A stretch of 64,000 nucleotides of DNA from Cercis canadensis (GCA_003255065.1 QAOA01000553.1:320264-384263), one strand, 5' to 3'; positions 12,398-25,698 are shown, counted from the first letter of the stretch. Numbers and translations are program-made. The notes: generated by a model from the sequence alone, not told the origin.

Positions 12398-13284
12398 AAC
12401 CCTTTTATTAGGGTTCGTTTTTCATTCCCCAGAATCACCACGGCTGCAGGTGCTTACTCTCAAACATCGCATTCTACTCTCTTCGTCGGCCGCCATCATC
12501 GTCTACAACGACGGTAGCGTTGGGTCCAAGAGATACCAGAAGTTAGAACCCAGGTTCTCTCTCTATCTCTCTCTCCGGCTGGAAGAATCCTCGTACTATG
12601 TCTCTCTACTGTATAATTGATTCATTTTTTTCTTTTAAATGTGGAAACTGTGTTTTGATTTGGTTTCTGGGGATTAATTTAATTTCTCTCCAAGTGATAA
12701 GCAAGGTCCATCACTTGGTAGCCATTAGCATTTAGAAAATCTATAGAGAGTAATAGGTGTTTTTGATTTAAGGTTGAAAATCAAAGACGTGTCTGAAAAT
12801 GAATTTGGCCTTAAGGGGCAACAAACACTCAAATTTGATGGTAAACGCAGTTGTAATTGTTAGTTAGCATTTTTAGAAATACAAAATTTCAAACGCCCAA
12901 TGTATGTTCAATGTTTATGTACATAATTAAAACTTCTTCATCTCTTTGGTGAGCACCATAGAGTGGTGAACTTATTTCCTTAAAAATCTGTGTCTTTAGG
13001 CAAGTTTTTTCTTTTCTTTATCCACTATTTTCAGTTTAAAGCCGCAGGCAGCTCTAATTATTGTTTACCTGGTTCTCATTCCCTTGACTTGTTATTGTCT
13101 TCTACTGCTCTTTGTTCTTCTTATTTATTGTGTGGGTTTGGATTTTGCATATATGATATATTCCTTTTAGGACAAGGAGACGAGGCAGTAAGAGTATGTC
13201 ATTGTTCAAAAAGGTGAAAATTTTGTAATGCTGCAAACTAAAACAATTTTTTTTTGTCAGAGTCCGTTTGTCCAAGTAGTAGAT
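12398..13284 (+). promoter_or_regulatory. RPN6 promoter edge, 5' UTR and leader intron
   Basis: Upstream of the RPN6 ATG, TTAGGGTTCG at about 12411 is a telo-box-like element, common in promoters of growth-related plant genes. A CT-rich leader follows (12430-12590). A pyrimidine-rich tract ending in cag at 13258-13260 is a good acceptor 24 bases before the ATG, so an intron in the 5' UTR is likely. Its donor is not fixed; one candidate is near 12554. Confidence 0.45.
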
Positions 13285-14553
13285 ATGTCTTCATCATATC
13301 TCCCTGCAACAACTGATTCACTTGCTCAGGCATTGGAGGCCAAAGAGCCATCTGAGGCCATGTCAATTCTTTACCGGATACTTGACAACCCTTCTTCTTC
13401 CCCGGAAGCATTGCGCATAAAAGAGCAGGCCATTACAAACCTCTCTGACCTTCTTAGGCAAGAGAATAGGGGAGAGGATCTACGCAGCCTTCTCACTCAG
13501 TTAAGACCTTTCTTTTCCTTCATCCCCAAGGCGAAAACTGCAAAAATTGTTAGGGGCGTCATTGACTCAGTGGCCAAAATACCTGGGACATCTGATCTAC
13601 AAATTGCTCTCTGCAAAGAAATGATGCAATGGACTCGGGCTGAAAAGCGTACCTTTCTGAGACAGCGAGTTGAGGCTAGGCTTGCAGCACTTTTGATGGA
13701 AACTAAAGAGTATGCAGAAGCATTGACTCTTCTCACTGGCTTGGTGAAAGAGGTTAGAAGGTTAGATGACAAACTTCTTCTGGTGGACATAGACTTGCTA
13801 GAGAGTAAGCTACACTTTTCTCTGAGAAACCTTCCAAAGGCAAAAGCTGCACTCACAGCTGCAAGGACAGCTGCAAATGCCATATACGTGCCCCCTGCTC
13901 AACAAGGTGCTATAGATTTGCAGAGTGGGATCCTTCATGCAGAGGAGAAGGATTATAAAACTGCATATAGTTATTTCTTTGAAGCCTTCGAGTCTTTCAA
14001 TGCTCTTGAAGACCCCAAGGCAGTTTTTAGCCTGAAATACATGTTATTGTGTAAGATCATGGTGAGCCAAGCTGATGATGTGGCTGGAATCATTTCTTCT
14101 AAAGCAGGCTTGCAATATGTTGGTCCAGACTTGGATGCTATGAAAGCTGTTGCAGATGCTCATTCAAAGCGATCCCTTAAGTTATTTGAGATTGCGCTGA
14201 GGGACTACAAAGCTCAGTTAGAGGAAGACCCAATTGTTCACAGGCACCTCTCATCCTTGTATGATACACTAATGGAGCAAAATCTTTGCAGACTGATTGA
14301 GCCATTCTCAAGGGTTGAGATTGTCCATATTGCAGAGCTGATTGAGCTTCCCATTGATCATGTGGAGAGAAAGTTGTCTCAAATGATTCTGGACAAGAAG
14401 TTTGCTGGGACATTGGATCAAGGTGCCGGGTGCCTCGTCATATTTGATGATCCTAAAACTGATGCGATCTACCCAGCAACTTTAGAAACTATTTCCAATA
14501 TTGGTAAGGTTGTGGACAGTCTTTATGTTAGGTCTGCCAAAATAATGGCATGA
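13285..14553 (+). CDS. RPN6: 26S proteasome regulatory subunit RPN6 (PSMD11)
   Basis: Lid subunit of the 19S regulatory particle of the 26S proteasome; in known structures RPN6 clamps the lid to the 20S core and the ATPase ring. The CDS is uninterrupted, 422 residues, full length for the family. Seen: an N-terminal helical-repeat region (residues about 1-220, including KAKTAKIVRGVIDSV and ALCKEMMQWTRAEKRTFLRQ), then the PCI domain (about 225-390, with LSSLYDTLMEQNLCRLIEPF and VERKLSQMILDKKFAGTLDQ), and the C-terminal helix. I chose the ATG at 13285 (MSSSYLP), the conserved start. The frame stays open to 13228, but those 19 residues look like leader and cross the likely splice acceptor at 13260. 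An AATAAA at about 14770 could serve polyadenylation. Confidence 0.96.
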   Translation: MSSSYLPATTDSLAQALEAKEPSEAMSILYRILDNPSSSPEALRIKEQAITNLSDLLRQENRGEDLRSLLTQLRPFFSFIPKAKTAKIVRGVIDSVAKIPGTSDLQIALCKEMMQWTRAEKRTFLRQRVEARLAALLMETKEYAEALTLLTGLVKEVRRLDDKLLLVDIDLLESKLHFSLRNLPKAKAALTAARTAANAIYVPPAQQGAIDLQSGILHAEEKDYKTAYSYFFEAFESFNALEDPKAVFSLKYMLLCKIMVSQADDVAGIISSKAGLQYVGPDLDAMKAVADAHSKRSLKLFEIALRDYKAQLEEDPIVHRHLSSLYDTLMEQNLCRLIEPFSRVEIVHIAELIELPIDHVERKLSQMILDKKFAGTLDQGAGCLVIFDDPKTDAIYPATLETISNIGKVVDSLYVRSAKIMA

Positions 14554-15606
14554 ATTATCTTGTTATGGTATTAAATTGTCACACTATTTTCTAGTTGTTC
14601 TTGATTATGAGCTACATATCTATCTTCATTCTGTTTGAGATGAAGGACGCTCAAGATTTGGTTATATGTTCTGGAGATACTCACCTGGTTAGGATTAAAT
14701 GATAACCATGTAAAACTGCTCGTGAATAGTTGTAGTTTAACATCACATTGAATTGAATAGTTTTCCATGAATAAAGCTATGGCCTTGTTCATTTGTTTCC
14801 TTGGTCTGATGCAAAACGACTTCATCATTTCCGCCGTTTAACAGTTTAACTTTTAAATAGCATACGATACGCACCGTACAGGACACGCGTTACGCTTACG
14901 CCACACTTCGTTTCTCCTATTCATGGAGAATTTGATTATGGAATGGCGCCAACAAATTGAAGTTCCTGCGCCGCTAGTTTGGAGCGGAAGACGTCACGTG
15001 GTGTGTCAATTCTCTCTCACTCTCTTTTTTTAAAATTATAGCAAAATAAAAAGCCAAAATTTAATATCAGCTATTTATAATTAGTGAATGGAGACTAGAC
15101 TCATCATTTTGTGAATGAAAGATACATATTATGCTTTTTAGGTACTTTAAAATTTTAATTAAATTATGATTTTTTAGCTTTTCTTTTCCTATTTCTAATT
15201 TTAGTTCTTTTACTAAAATTTTAAGAAAAAATAAAAAAAATTCAACACGTACCTATATATCCTTTTTAAGACCTTAGTAAGAACAATGAGTAAGTGACTA
15301 TTAGCAATTTAATTTAGCTTTTTTTATTTTTTTATTTTGACTACAGCTCATTTGGTAATTTGATTTGATTTCTAATGTATATTATGTTTATTATTATTTT
15401 TTGATATAATATTATATTTATTATTTACTAATAGTTATCTCATGCGTATCATATGTCATGTCAGGACTCAAGGAACGGATAGAGTTATATTTTTTTATTA
15501 GTTTTTAATTACTCATTTAAAATAAAACCAAAAGAAAACAAAAAATATTAAAATTTCATAAATAGCCAATTAAATGAAACAAAGGAAAAAAAAAAAAAAT
15601 AGACGC
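14554..15606. other. Intergenic region after RPN6
   Basis: Contains the likely RPN6 3' UTR (to about 14800), then AT-rich DNA with no recognisable gene. Confidence 0.6.
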
Positions 15607-15730
15607 AATTCTCAGGTAAGTGTAGTAACTGAAGTTTGACCTTTTATTATAAAAAAATAGACTCAATCCTCAGGGAAGTGAAGTTTGACCTTATTATAAA
15701 TAATATCCTCAGGGAAGTGAAGGTTGCTTT
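15607..15730 (+). repeat. Three imperfect tandem units upstream of the F-box gene
   Basis: A unit of the form AATCCTCAGGGAAGTGAAG followed by TTTGACCTTATTATAAA occurs about three times (about 15607-15657, 15663-15703, 15708-15730), the last truncated. It lies just before the probable 5' UTR of the F-box gene, so it could affect the promoter or leader. Confidence 0.7.
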
Positions 15731-16202
15731 CGCAGTGAGTGCTGAAATTTCCTCTGTTTTTGTCGCAAGCAGGGCTTGCAGAAGCAACGGAGATTTTCTC
15801 AGTTCATTCCGAGGTCCAATTTGCACAGGTATTCTCGCTTCATGTTAGTCAGTTTTTTCTTTTATTCATTTCTGTCGATTTTTTGTTTCCAGTTTATGCT
15901 TCTGCTGTTATTTCTCTTTCTAATTGTCAAAGATAATGATTTTAATTTTGGGCGAGGGAAGATGAAGGAATGAGTTTTTTGTTCTAGCGGAAAAATCAAT
16001 TAACTTTAGGATCACCATCTCCTTTATAGGAACATTGGGGCCTTTACTGGAGAAACGATGTTGGCACGCCTGGTGTAAGAGTTGTAGAAAATCTGATTTA
16101 GTTATAGTCTTATAGATTATACATGTCAAACAGAACAGTGGAAGTTAAATTCAGATGTTACCATGTGTGCAGGTGTGCGAATAACACTACTTTTGTGAAA
16201 GC

Positions 16203-17888
16203 ATGGATGAAAATTCTATGGATAGTAGTAATCAAACCAGAAAACACCAAAAGGGACAGGAAAAGGGAAAGGGAAAGGTTGACAGCGGCATTAACATATG
16301 TGATCTACCTGACCCAATTCTTGAGCACATCATATCTTTCCTTCCCACAGAAGATGCTGTCAGAACAAGCTTTCTATCTAAAAGATGGGAATGTTTATGG
16401 TTTCATATCTCCAGCATTGAGTTAAAAGAAGAGGAAGGTGCACCAGACAAAAGGAAAAATTTCATAGATTTTGTGGAGAGAGTACTTGTGCTTTGTGATT
16501 CCCCAAATCTTAAAAAAATCACTCTCTCGTGTGAAGTTGGTGAGGATACATATCTGGTTAATGCGTGGATACGTGATTTTATCAACCATCAGATTGAAGA
16601 ATTAAGCCTTGTTCTCAACAGAATTGAGCAACCATTAGTGTTGCCTCATCGCTTGTTTTCCTGTGGATCATTAACAAAGTTACTACTAAGCATGTGCCAT
16701 CTTGTCAAGCTTCCCTCTTTCATTTACTTTGAAAGGCTAAGGATTTTAACTTTGGAGTATATAACATTCCCTGATGCTCCCTCAACACAACTGCTTTTCT
16801 CTGGTTGCCCATTATTAGAGGAGTTATCCTTGATTGGTTGCAGGTGGTTGAATGTTAGGGATGTTCAGATTTCTTTTCCTGTGCTTCAAAAGTTGTATAT
16901 AACCGAATTCGAAGAAGATGGTTACCCAGATGAGTTAAATGATGGCAATGATGGTGCAGATGGTCAGAATGTTTCACACTCCTGTGATATTATGATAGTT
17001 GCAGCTAATCTGCAATCATTTTCTTACAGTGGTTCTGTCATAAATGATTATTTCTTATGTAGCCCAAATTCAGTGACTGACGTGTCTGTTAAAGTTCACA
17101 TGAATGACTCTATCGAGGAAGCAGAAGTTGGTTTTTTTGTGTTCAATCTTATTAAACAAATCGAAAATGTGAAAAAGCTATCACTTTGTTGCCTTTCCAT
17201 CATGGTTTGTTCTCACTTCTCAACTGAATGATTCTTCATTTTGCAGTTTTTGGAGGCCCTTCTGAATTCTTTTGATTGTTTATGTCAGGCTTTCAGTTAC
17301 ACAAGAGATTTATCTGAGCATCTACCTGTGTTTCACAATTTGGCTGAATTACGGGTGGGGTCTGAATCAGATACAGAGTTATATTGTGAAGGACTGTGGA
17401 TCATATTAAGAAACTCACCTTGTCTTGAAGTTGTTGATTTCGTAACGGTAAGTTCCTTCAAACCCAGAAATTTTATTAGTATACAAATCTAAAGAATTTC
17501 ATTTACAGCTAATGAGTATTCTATGGTAACCATTCAGGGGGTCTTCCTAGGCACAGATGAAGAAGACGAAGACGAAGACGAAGACGAGGATGAAGAAGAC
17601 GATGATATGTTGGATCCATTACCAACATGTTTTTTGACATATCTTAAGACGATCAATGTAGGTGACTTTTATGGAGAGGAAGCAGAACTAAACGCGATAG
17701 AAATCTTGTTAGAAACTGCATCAGTGTTGGAGAAATTTTGTATTAAATTTTCTCCAAATTATTTTGATTCCCCTATGAGACTAAATAATCTAACGCAGTT
17801 GTGTGGACAGATTCTGGGGTTTCCTAGAGGGTCAGTGAGTTGCAAGATAGTATTTGATCTAGGTGAGAATGGATATATTGAGGGGTGA
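16203..17888 (+). CDS. F-box/FBD/LRR-repeat protein
   Basis: Likely substrate-recognition subunit of an SCF (Skp1-Cullin-F-box) ubiquitin ligase. Three exons: 16203-17204, 17247-17447, 17538-17888; 517 residues, all junctions phase 0. Residues 33-70 are the F-box (ICDLPDPILEHIISFLPTED..TSFLSKRWECLWF). Leucine-rich segments follow (LTKLLLSMCHLVKLP, LLEELSLIGCRWLNV, VKKLSLCCLSIM). The end is an FBD-type region (LPTCFLTYLKTINVGDFYGEEAEL..LLETASVLEKFCI). Exon 3 opens with an Asp/Glu run encoded by a GAAGAC-type microsatellite. A leader intron, 15829-16172, is likely (donor CACAG/gtattc, acceptor tgtgcag). The target protein cannot be predicted. Fragments of related genes lie just downstream, so this is the intact member of a local family. 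Confidence 0.88.
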
Positions 17889-18123
17889 AGAGTGAAAGTA
17901 GGTTATGTATCAGGCCTTGTATAATGTTTAATGCCTAGCTATATTGTCAAATTTAACTGGTTGAGACTCTTTTCAATTACTGGTACATGATTACATGACC
18001 AGTTTTGCAGAAAAAAATGTTGCTAAGAAATAGAAAGCAAAATATTTTCTTTAGCACATGTATTTATTATTTGTTAGTTACCTTTTTGTTTGGATGATGA
18101 ATAAGTAAATTATGTGGGATCCC
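17889..18123. other. F-box gene 3' flank
   Basis: Probable 3' UTR and short spacer, with no other feature recognised. Confidence 0.5.
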
Positions 18124-18284
18124 GATCCGATCATGTGATATGAGTCATGTTGCAAAGATCTGAGCCGTATATTTCATTAAAACTCATCTGAATAATTAAA
18201 ACTTAATGGTTTAAATGAGTTTTAATAAAATATACGGCTCAAATCTTTGTAACATAACTCATATCACATAACCAGATTTAAATC
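18124..18284. mobile_element. Small fold-back MITE, copy 2
   Basis: A 161-bp unit with inverted arms. Left: CATGTGATATGAGTCATGTT, GAGCCGTATATTTCATTAAA. Right: the reverse complement with few changes (TATACGGCTCAAATCTTTGT, CTCATATCACATAACC). Same layout as 9775-9949; no coding capacity. Confidence 0.7.
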
Positions 18285-18615
18285 CATATCATGTGTTACT
18301 TTTCTGCATTTGTAATTATGAATATATGTTCAATTAAGGGATAAATAAAATAATGTTTTATTAATTATTTATATTTTTTTTGTGATTTATAATTTAATTA
18401 TTTATATAAATATACTGGCTTCTGCTCTTGAACTTTTGACTTTGACTAGATAGGGCTTAGCTTAGACATAATTTTTTAAGGCCTTTTAGCAAATTAAAAT
18501 TTCTCTGTATCTTTCCCTCCATTTTTAAACTAAACAATAATTTTTTGTTTATTAAAATCTCTTAATTGTGCATTTGTGTTGTAAATACCGATATCCCCTT
18601 TTCCATTGATGTTAG

Positions 18616-18698
18616 GTGAAGTGATGAGGGAAGAAGACAAGTTTCCTACCACCATCTCAAATGTTTCAGACCTCACACTTTCTGGTTGTAGTACCATG
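18616..18698 (+). pseudogene. F-box/FBD gene exon fragment
   Basis: A short open stretch reads MREEDKFPTTISNVSDLTLSGCSTM and then loses the splice donor (ATG followed by ctatg). The ending matches the exon ends SLCCLSIM of the intact F-box gene and LILGCCSAM of the two fragments at 20 and 26 kb, and an intron-like stretch with GTGCATCACC follows as in those copies. No F-box or FBD part is nearby. Identification rests on a short match. Confidence 0.45.
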
Positions 18699-19032
18699 CT
18701 ATGATTACTTCTCATATTTATCACAAACTGCCTCTGCCAAGTAGTATTGTGCATCACCAAATTTAGCGTATACTGCATGGTGCATACCATGCCTGTTTTT
18801 CTCAAATTGTTGACTTTTTTAGTCATGCTTTATTTCTACATACAATCACCAAATGATTTTGTAGAGATTACATTTTCAAACCATCACCCCGAATATATGT
18901 TAATGTTAAATACAGAATATAATTTATATTATGATATTAATTAAAAAAAAAGAATAAAAACAATGTTCTATAGGATGACATCGTTATAAGTTAGCATTTA
19001 TTTAACTCGGCATAGAAGTGAACCGAATAATA

Positions 19033-19262
19033 AAGTTTTATACGGGAATTCTATGATACTACGTAAGTATGTCATACTACACTGACGTGACAATCATACA
19101 TAATTTTCATATTTTATTATATATAAAATATAATTTATTTAATTTTTTAAACAAATTTAAAAACAGTTAATTTGTACACATGTCATTCATTTATTGGTTA
19201 TTTCTATGTAGTATAACATACTACATAAATATTAAAAGTATCTAAGAAACCTCCATAAAGTT
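19033..19262. mobile_element. AT-rich MITE with terminal inverted repeats
   Basis: About 230 bp. The left arm contains ATACTACGTAAGTATGTCAT and the right arm its imperfect complement, ATGTAGTATAACATACTACA. Related copies: 12165-12345, 27690-27890 (inverted) and a half-copy after the N at 24186. No coding capacity. Confidence 0.6.
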
Positions 19263-19989
19263 AACATTGTTAATTAATTGGGCCGGCTTGAAAAAGTCCG
19301 AATAGCTTTGCCCGGTAAAACCCTATAAATGGATGGGCCGGCTTGATTTTTATTATTATTATTTTTTATTAAAGACTATTTTAAAAATAAAAAATAAATA
19401 AAATAAAATCAAGCCAGCTCAATTTTAAACCGGCCTCAAAATTAGTCATATGACTATTTTCTCATCTATAAAATTATTAGTCTAAAATTTTTTTTAGGAT
19501 CCCTCAAATTAGCCATCCATTTCTTCTCAAATTTCTAATTTTCTCTTTTAACAACCTAGAGTTCTTATTAAAAAAATTATGGATGTGTTTGATTTTGTTT
19601 TTATTTTTAAAAATTATTTTTGAAAACAACACTCTCTTATTTTTGTTTTTTTATTTTTAGAACAATGTTTTAAGAATAAATTTTTAAAACATGTAAACAA
19701 AAACAATCATATCAAATAAATTTTTTGTTTTATTTTTGAAATTTTAAAAATTGAAATCAAACAAACCATATATATTTTCTAAATCTCTGTTTTTTTCAGT
19801 TTGCCGTACTCGTGGTTGATACAGACAGGTAAAAGGTTCTATTGCTTTTTTTAGATGTTATACATGTAGGGGTGTCTGTTTGTGTCAGAATTCTTGTATG
19901 ATGAAAATCATGAGAGATTAGGGGTTTATTATCCGAGGCGTTTTTCAATGTAAAAAGTTAGAACTGGCATGAAGTCAATTTACTGACTT
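19263..19989. other. Intergenic, no gene recognised
   Basis: AT-rich spacer. Near 19260-19440 a GGGCCGGCTTGA motif appears with a partial inverted counterpart (TCAAGCCAGCTC), suggesting another small inverted-repeat remnant. Nothing coding is recognised. Confidence 0.4.
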
Positions 19990-20222
19990 ATAAGAAAGGA
20001 ATCGTTCGGCTCCTAAATTGTCCCTTCTGCCTCTTTGCTTAATATTGATAACAAGTAGAGACTAGAGAAGACGTTTATACAGTTTGTTGTGCTTCTAAAT
20101 TGTCCCTTGTGCTTCTTTGTGAACATTGTAACTTTATGCAGATGAGAGGGAGTTATTGCTATATGGATCGTTGTGCACCAATACTTTTATTCATGATTCA
20201 CGAACTAGCACTGCTTTTATAG

Positions 20223-20587
20223 GTCAATGAGAGATCAATGCAACTTTCTATCCGTCTGTACAGGATTCTTGGAGCTATCTCACATGTCTTAGATTTCCTG
20301 ATACTTGGTTGTTGTAGTGCCATGGTACGTATGGGGTTCTCTTTGTTTATTTTTAATTGTCTCTGAGAAGGCGACAACTGGCATTGTGCATCACTTTTCT
20401 TACGTTGCATTTCTATGATGTGTTTTCAGATTCTGGCTGATATACTCAAACATCTGGATCATATGCCCATGTTTACTTGTCTTAAGCATCTGAAATTGGA
20501 TCATAGGTCATCAGATACTTAGCTGTAAAGGGCTTATTGAAGATGCTAGAAAACTCCCCTGGCCTTGAAACTATTGCATTTTCTGAG
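20223..20587 (+). pseudogene. F-box/FBD/LRR gene fragment, copy 1
   Basis: Two exon-like pieces. 20223-20324, 34 codons, ends LILGCCSAM before gtacgt. 20430-20587, after a good acceptor, starts ILADILKHLDHMPMFTCLKHLKLDH. The second piece equals exon 2 of intact F-box/FBD genes but is broken: a stop follows SSDT, and the conserved tail (GLLKMLENSPGLETIAFSE) is in another frame. There is no F-box or FBD exon. The sister copy at 26384-26749 shares the frameshift, so the damage predates the duplication. Confidence 0.75.
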
Positions 20588-20760
20588 GTAACCTTACATC
20601 TTAAATAGTCAATTTGTTAATGTTGTTCTCCTATGTATATTGCTGCAATGACACTAAAATTTGATCTAATGGATGACAAGGAAATTGACTGCTCCTATGC
20701 TGCTGCAAGCGATTATAGAATACTGAACCCTATGCTTTGCCTCTGCCCGCATGTTTTCTT

Positions 20761-21241
20761 GGTTGATTGATCCAAATATTACACTTTTATAACTTATTTA
20801 TACAGTTATAATATTTTCCAACTTGGTTACTCCAATATTACACTTTTAAAAAATTAATAAACTAAAAAAAAATAAAGTCAGAAGTTGCGGGGCCCACCAA
20901 ACACGCCACAACATGTCCATGTGGGACATGTCAATGAGCCCAAGGCGTGTCACCTCTGACACAAGCAAGCCCCTCAAAAAAATAGAAAAGAAATATTGTC
21001 CCCACTGCATTTTGTTTTCCAAGTGGTCCTTCCTTCTATAGAAGCAACCCCCACCAAGAAAATTATATAGAAGTAGCCCCCCCCTGTCAACTTAGATGAC
21101 CACTTGGCGTGTTTGATGGGACCCACTCACTTTGACTATATTTTTTTTTAGTTTGTTAATTTTTTAAAAGTATAATATTGATATAAATAAGTTAAAAGAT
21201 ATTATAATTATATAAATATGTAATATTTGAGTCAATCAATC
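20761..21241. mobile_element. Mutator-like inverted-repeat element inside the duplication
   Basis: Termini are GGTTGATTGATCCAAATATT on the left and the complement of GATTGATTGACTCAAATATT on the right, with AT-rich arms of about 100 bp. The 9-base target duplication TGTTTTCTT is exact at 20752-20760 and 21242-21250. The paralogous segment at 26909-26917 holds one TGTTTTCTT and no element, that is, the empty site. The interior is GC-richer (CCCCACTGCATTTTGTTTTCC and similar) and non-coding. Confidence 0.8.
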
Positions 21242-21250
21242 TGTTTTCTT

Positions 21251-21564
21251 CATCACCCTGACACAAGCAGCCCCCACCAAGAAAATAAAAAAGAAAGATT
21301 GTCCCCACTGCATTTTGTTTTCCACGTGGTCCTTCCTTAGACGATCATTTCTATAGAAGCAGCCCCCACCAAGAAAATTATATAGAAGTAGCCCCTGCCC
21401 GCCAACTTAGATGACTACTGGCGTATTCGATGTGACCCACTTACTTTGATTTTTTTATTTTTTAGTTTGTTAATTTTTTAAAAGTATAATATTGATATAA
21501 ATAAATTAAAAGATATTATAATTATATAAATATATAATATTTGAGTCAATCAACCTGATTTCTT
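21251..21564. repeat. Partial tandem copy of the inverted-repeat element
   Basis: Repeats the interior and right arm of 20761-21241 starting at CTGACACAAGCA, again ending in the right terminus (to 21555) and a slightly changed target copy, TGATTTCTT (21556-21564). The junction is TCACC, present both in the flank and in the element interior. Confidence 0.75.
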
Positions 21565-21911
21565 CGTCACCTCAAGTGCAATTTATTGGTAGTTCAGCAT
21601 ATTTTAAAGAAAAGTAATTACTATCACTTTTCGGAAGCTTTTGGTGTAGCTTGGATAGATTATCTAGTTTTAATTACTTTTTGTCTACTTACAAGGCACA
21701 GCAAAATCCCCCTAAGCATAGGTGTCATTCTCATTAGCATAGGCTCACTAGGTACATGTTTTTAACTNCGAATTAATAGTCATGAACATTTCACTTAATT
21801 AATAACATTGAATAGATTGTCAATACATTCATCATTAATCACTGCCTTTTCTATTTCTAAATGGCTTGTGGCATGTCGAAGACAATATTTCTGATGCTTA
21901 TGTTTTTGCAG

Positions 21912-24101
<2,190 letters not shown>

Positions 24102-24145
24102 AGTTGCTTGTAGTGCGGTTACACATCTTTAGCACTCGTAGATGC

Positions 24146-24147
<2 letters not shown>

Positions 24148-24184
<37 letters not shown>
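24148..24184. repeat. Poly(T) tract, 37 bases, next to an N
   Basis: An uninterrupted T run just 3' of the kinase gene, followed by G and the N at 24186. After the N the sequence begins in the middle of the AT-rich MITE family (TTGTACATATGTCATTCAT), so sequence is probably missing at the join. Confidence 0.8.
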
Positions 24185-24185
<1 letters not shown>

Positions 24186-24249
24186 NTTGTACATATGTCA
24201 TTCATATATTAACTACTTTTATGTGGTATGGTATATCATAAGAAAACTC

Positions 24250-25698
24250 ATTTTCTTTTATTATTATTCTTTGGTAGTGATGTTTCTAAAGAGATTATAA
24301 ATTTTTGTTCATATTAAAAGCAACTTGTTAAGAAAAATAATATAGGTTTAGGAAACTTATTCATTTTATGTTGTTTGAATAAAATAATAGAATATATTCT
24401 CATAAAAAGGCATAAAAAATAAAGAGATTTGAAATTTTACTTTTTAAAAATATTATGGGCAAAGATTGGTTTGATAGAAAGAAGAGATATGTAGCGTTCT
24501 TTTTTTTTTATATACTTAAGATATTCTCACATTCTTTAGATATGAGATAACCGGTAAATTTCTCTCAATAAGTAAAACTCCAAATATTCAAACTCAAAAT
24601 TTTTGACCTAGAATACCTTAGAATTTAGCTTACTTCAAACTGAGCCAACACCTTATTAGTATATGTAGCGTTGTTTTTATAATAAGTACATATGGGTTTA
24701 ATTTTTAGAAAAACCAATTAAAAGAACAAGGATAAAGGTTGGTCATCTAAAATTATACTCTCCACTTTTCATTTCTAGTTTCTAGATACACTGTATGCGC
24801 CTTTGCCTAGAGGAAAACGAAATCCAATTTGTCAAAGCAAATTCGTTTTCGAAAACTACCTGTAATGCTCAGAAACTGGTCCTACGAGCACGAAGCAAGA
24901 GGTGTAGGAGGTGCATACAATTTATGGACACTCAATCATAGAAGCTGTAAAGGATGTGAATGAAATATGTTGGAAATAATCAAAAGGATAATTTAGCTTA
25001 AATCGTAGAAGCTGACACCAGCTACTTGGATAGAAGATCACAGTAAATTTCTGTCCCCATCTTCAGAGTAATGCTATTTACATATAAGTAAAATTACACC
25101 TTTTTCACACCCATAATTTACATTTGCTATCATATTAACTAGAATATTTATCCAAAAAAAAAAATCAGAATTATACTAAATTTCTATGCTAATCAATCTA
25201 ATGCTCTATTATAAGGAGAGATGTTTTGTTTAGTGAAACCGGCGGCAGTCTACTCTCACTCCCTTTCTCGATTTTTCTCTGCTGACATAAATGCAACCTT
25301 TGGCCACCAAAATTAACTTGGACCTATTTGCTCCTTTCATTTTCTTTCTTACTTTTGGTTTAGCAATAGAAGTCCTTGAACTTGTTTCTCCATCACATTC
25401 ACATATTTATTACTCTAATTCATTAATTTTCCCCAGAGCTGGTACCAAAAATAGTTAGGATCAGAAAGTTTCTGGATTCACTTAGCGTCAAAAAGCTTTA
25501 GTTTTACACAAATATCTGAGTATACGATCCCCTATTCTTTGGATATATTTTGTTGTTGAAAGACCAAACGATCTGCAAAGATTGTTTGCGTGCTTGGAGA
25601 TCCAGATTTTTCTCCCCTCTTCAATGAAATTCATTAGCAAAAATTAAAAAGATAATCTTATCATTTAATCTAATTCGTATAATTAAGTGTTACACTTA
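24250..25698. other. Intergenic, no gene recognised
   Basis: Mixed-composition spacer between the kinase gene and the Tourist-like MITE. No conserved protein signature on either strand. Confidence 0.6.

Larger units (their letters stand above)
19990..21767 (+). repeat. Segmental duplication, copy 1 (interrupted by an element)
   Basis: From ATAAGAAAGGAATCG to the N at 21768 this matches 26180-27124, except for an extra stretch of about 30 bases near 20035 and the transposon block 20761-21564. It carries an F-box pseudogene (20223-20587). The match runs right up to the N, so copy 1 seems cut there rather than ending naturally. Confidence 0.8.

Noticed and set aside
13497..13883. 128-codon antisense frame
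   Set aside because: It is a shadow of RPN6 with no independent support.
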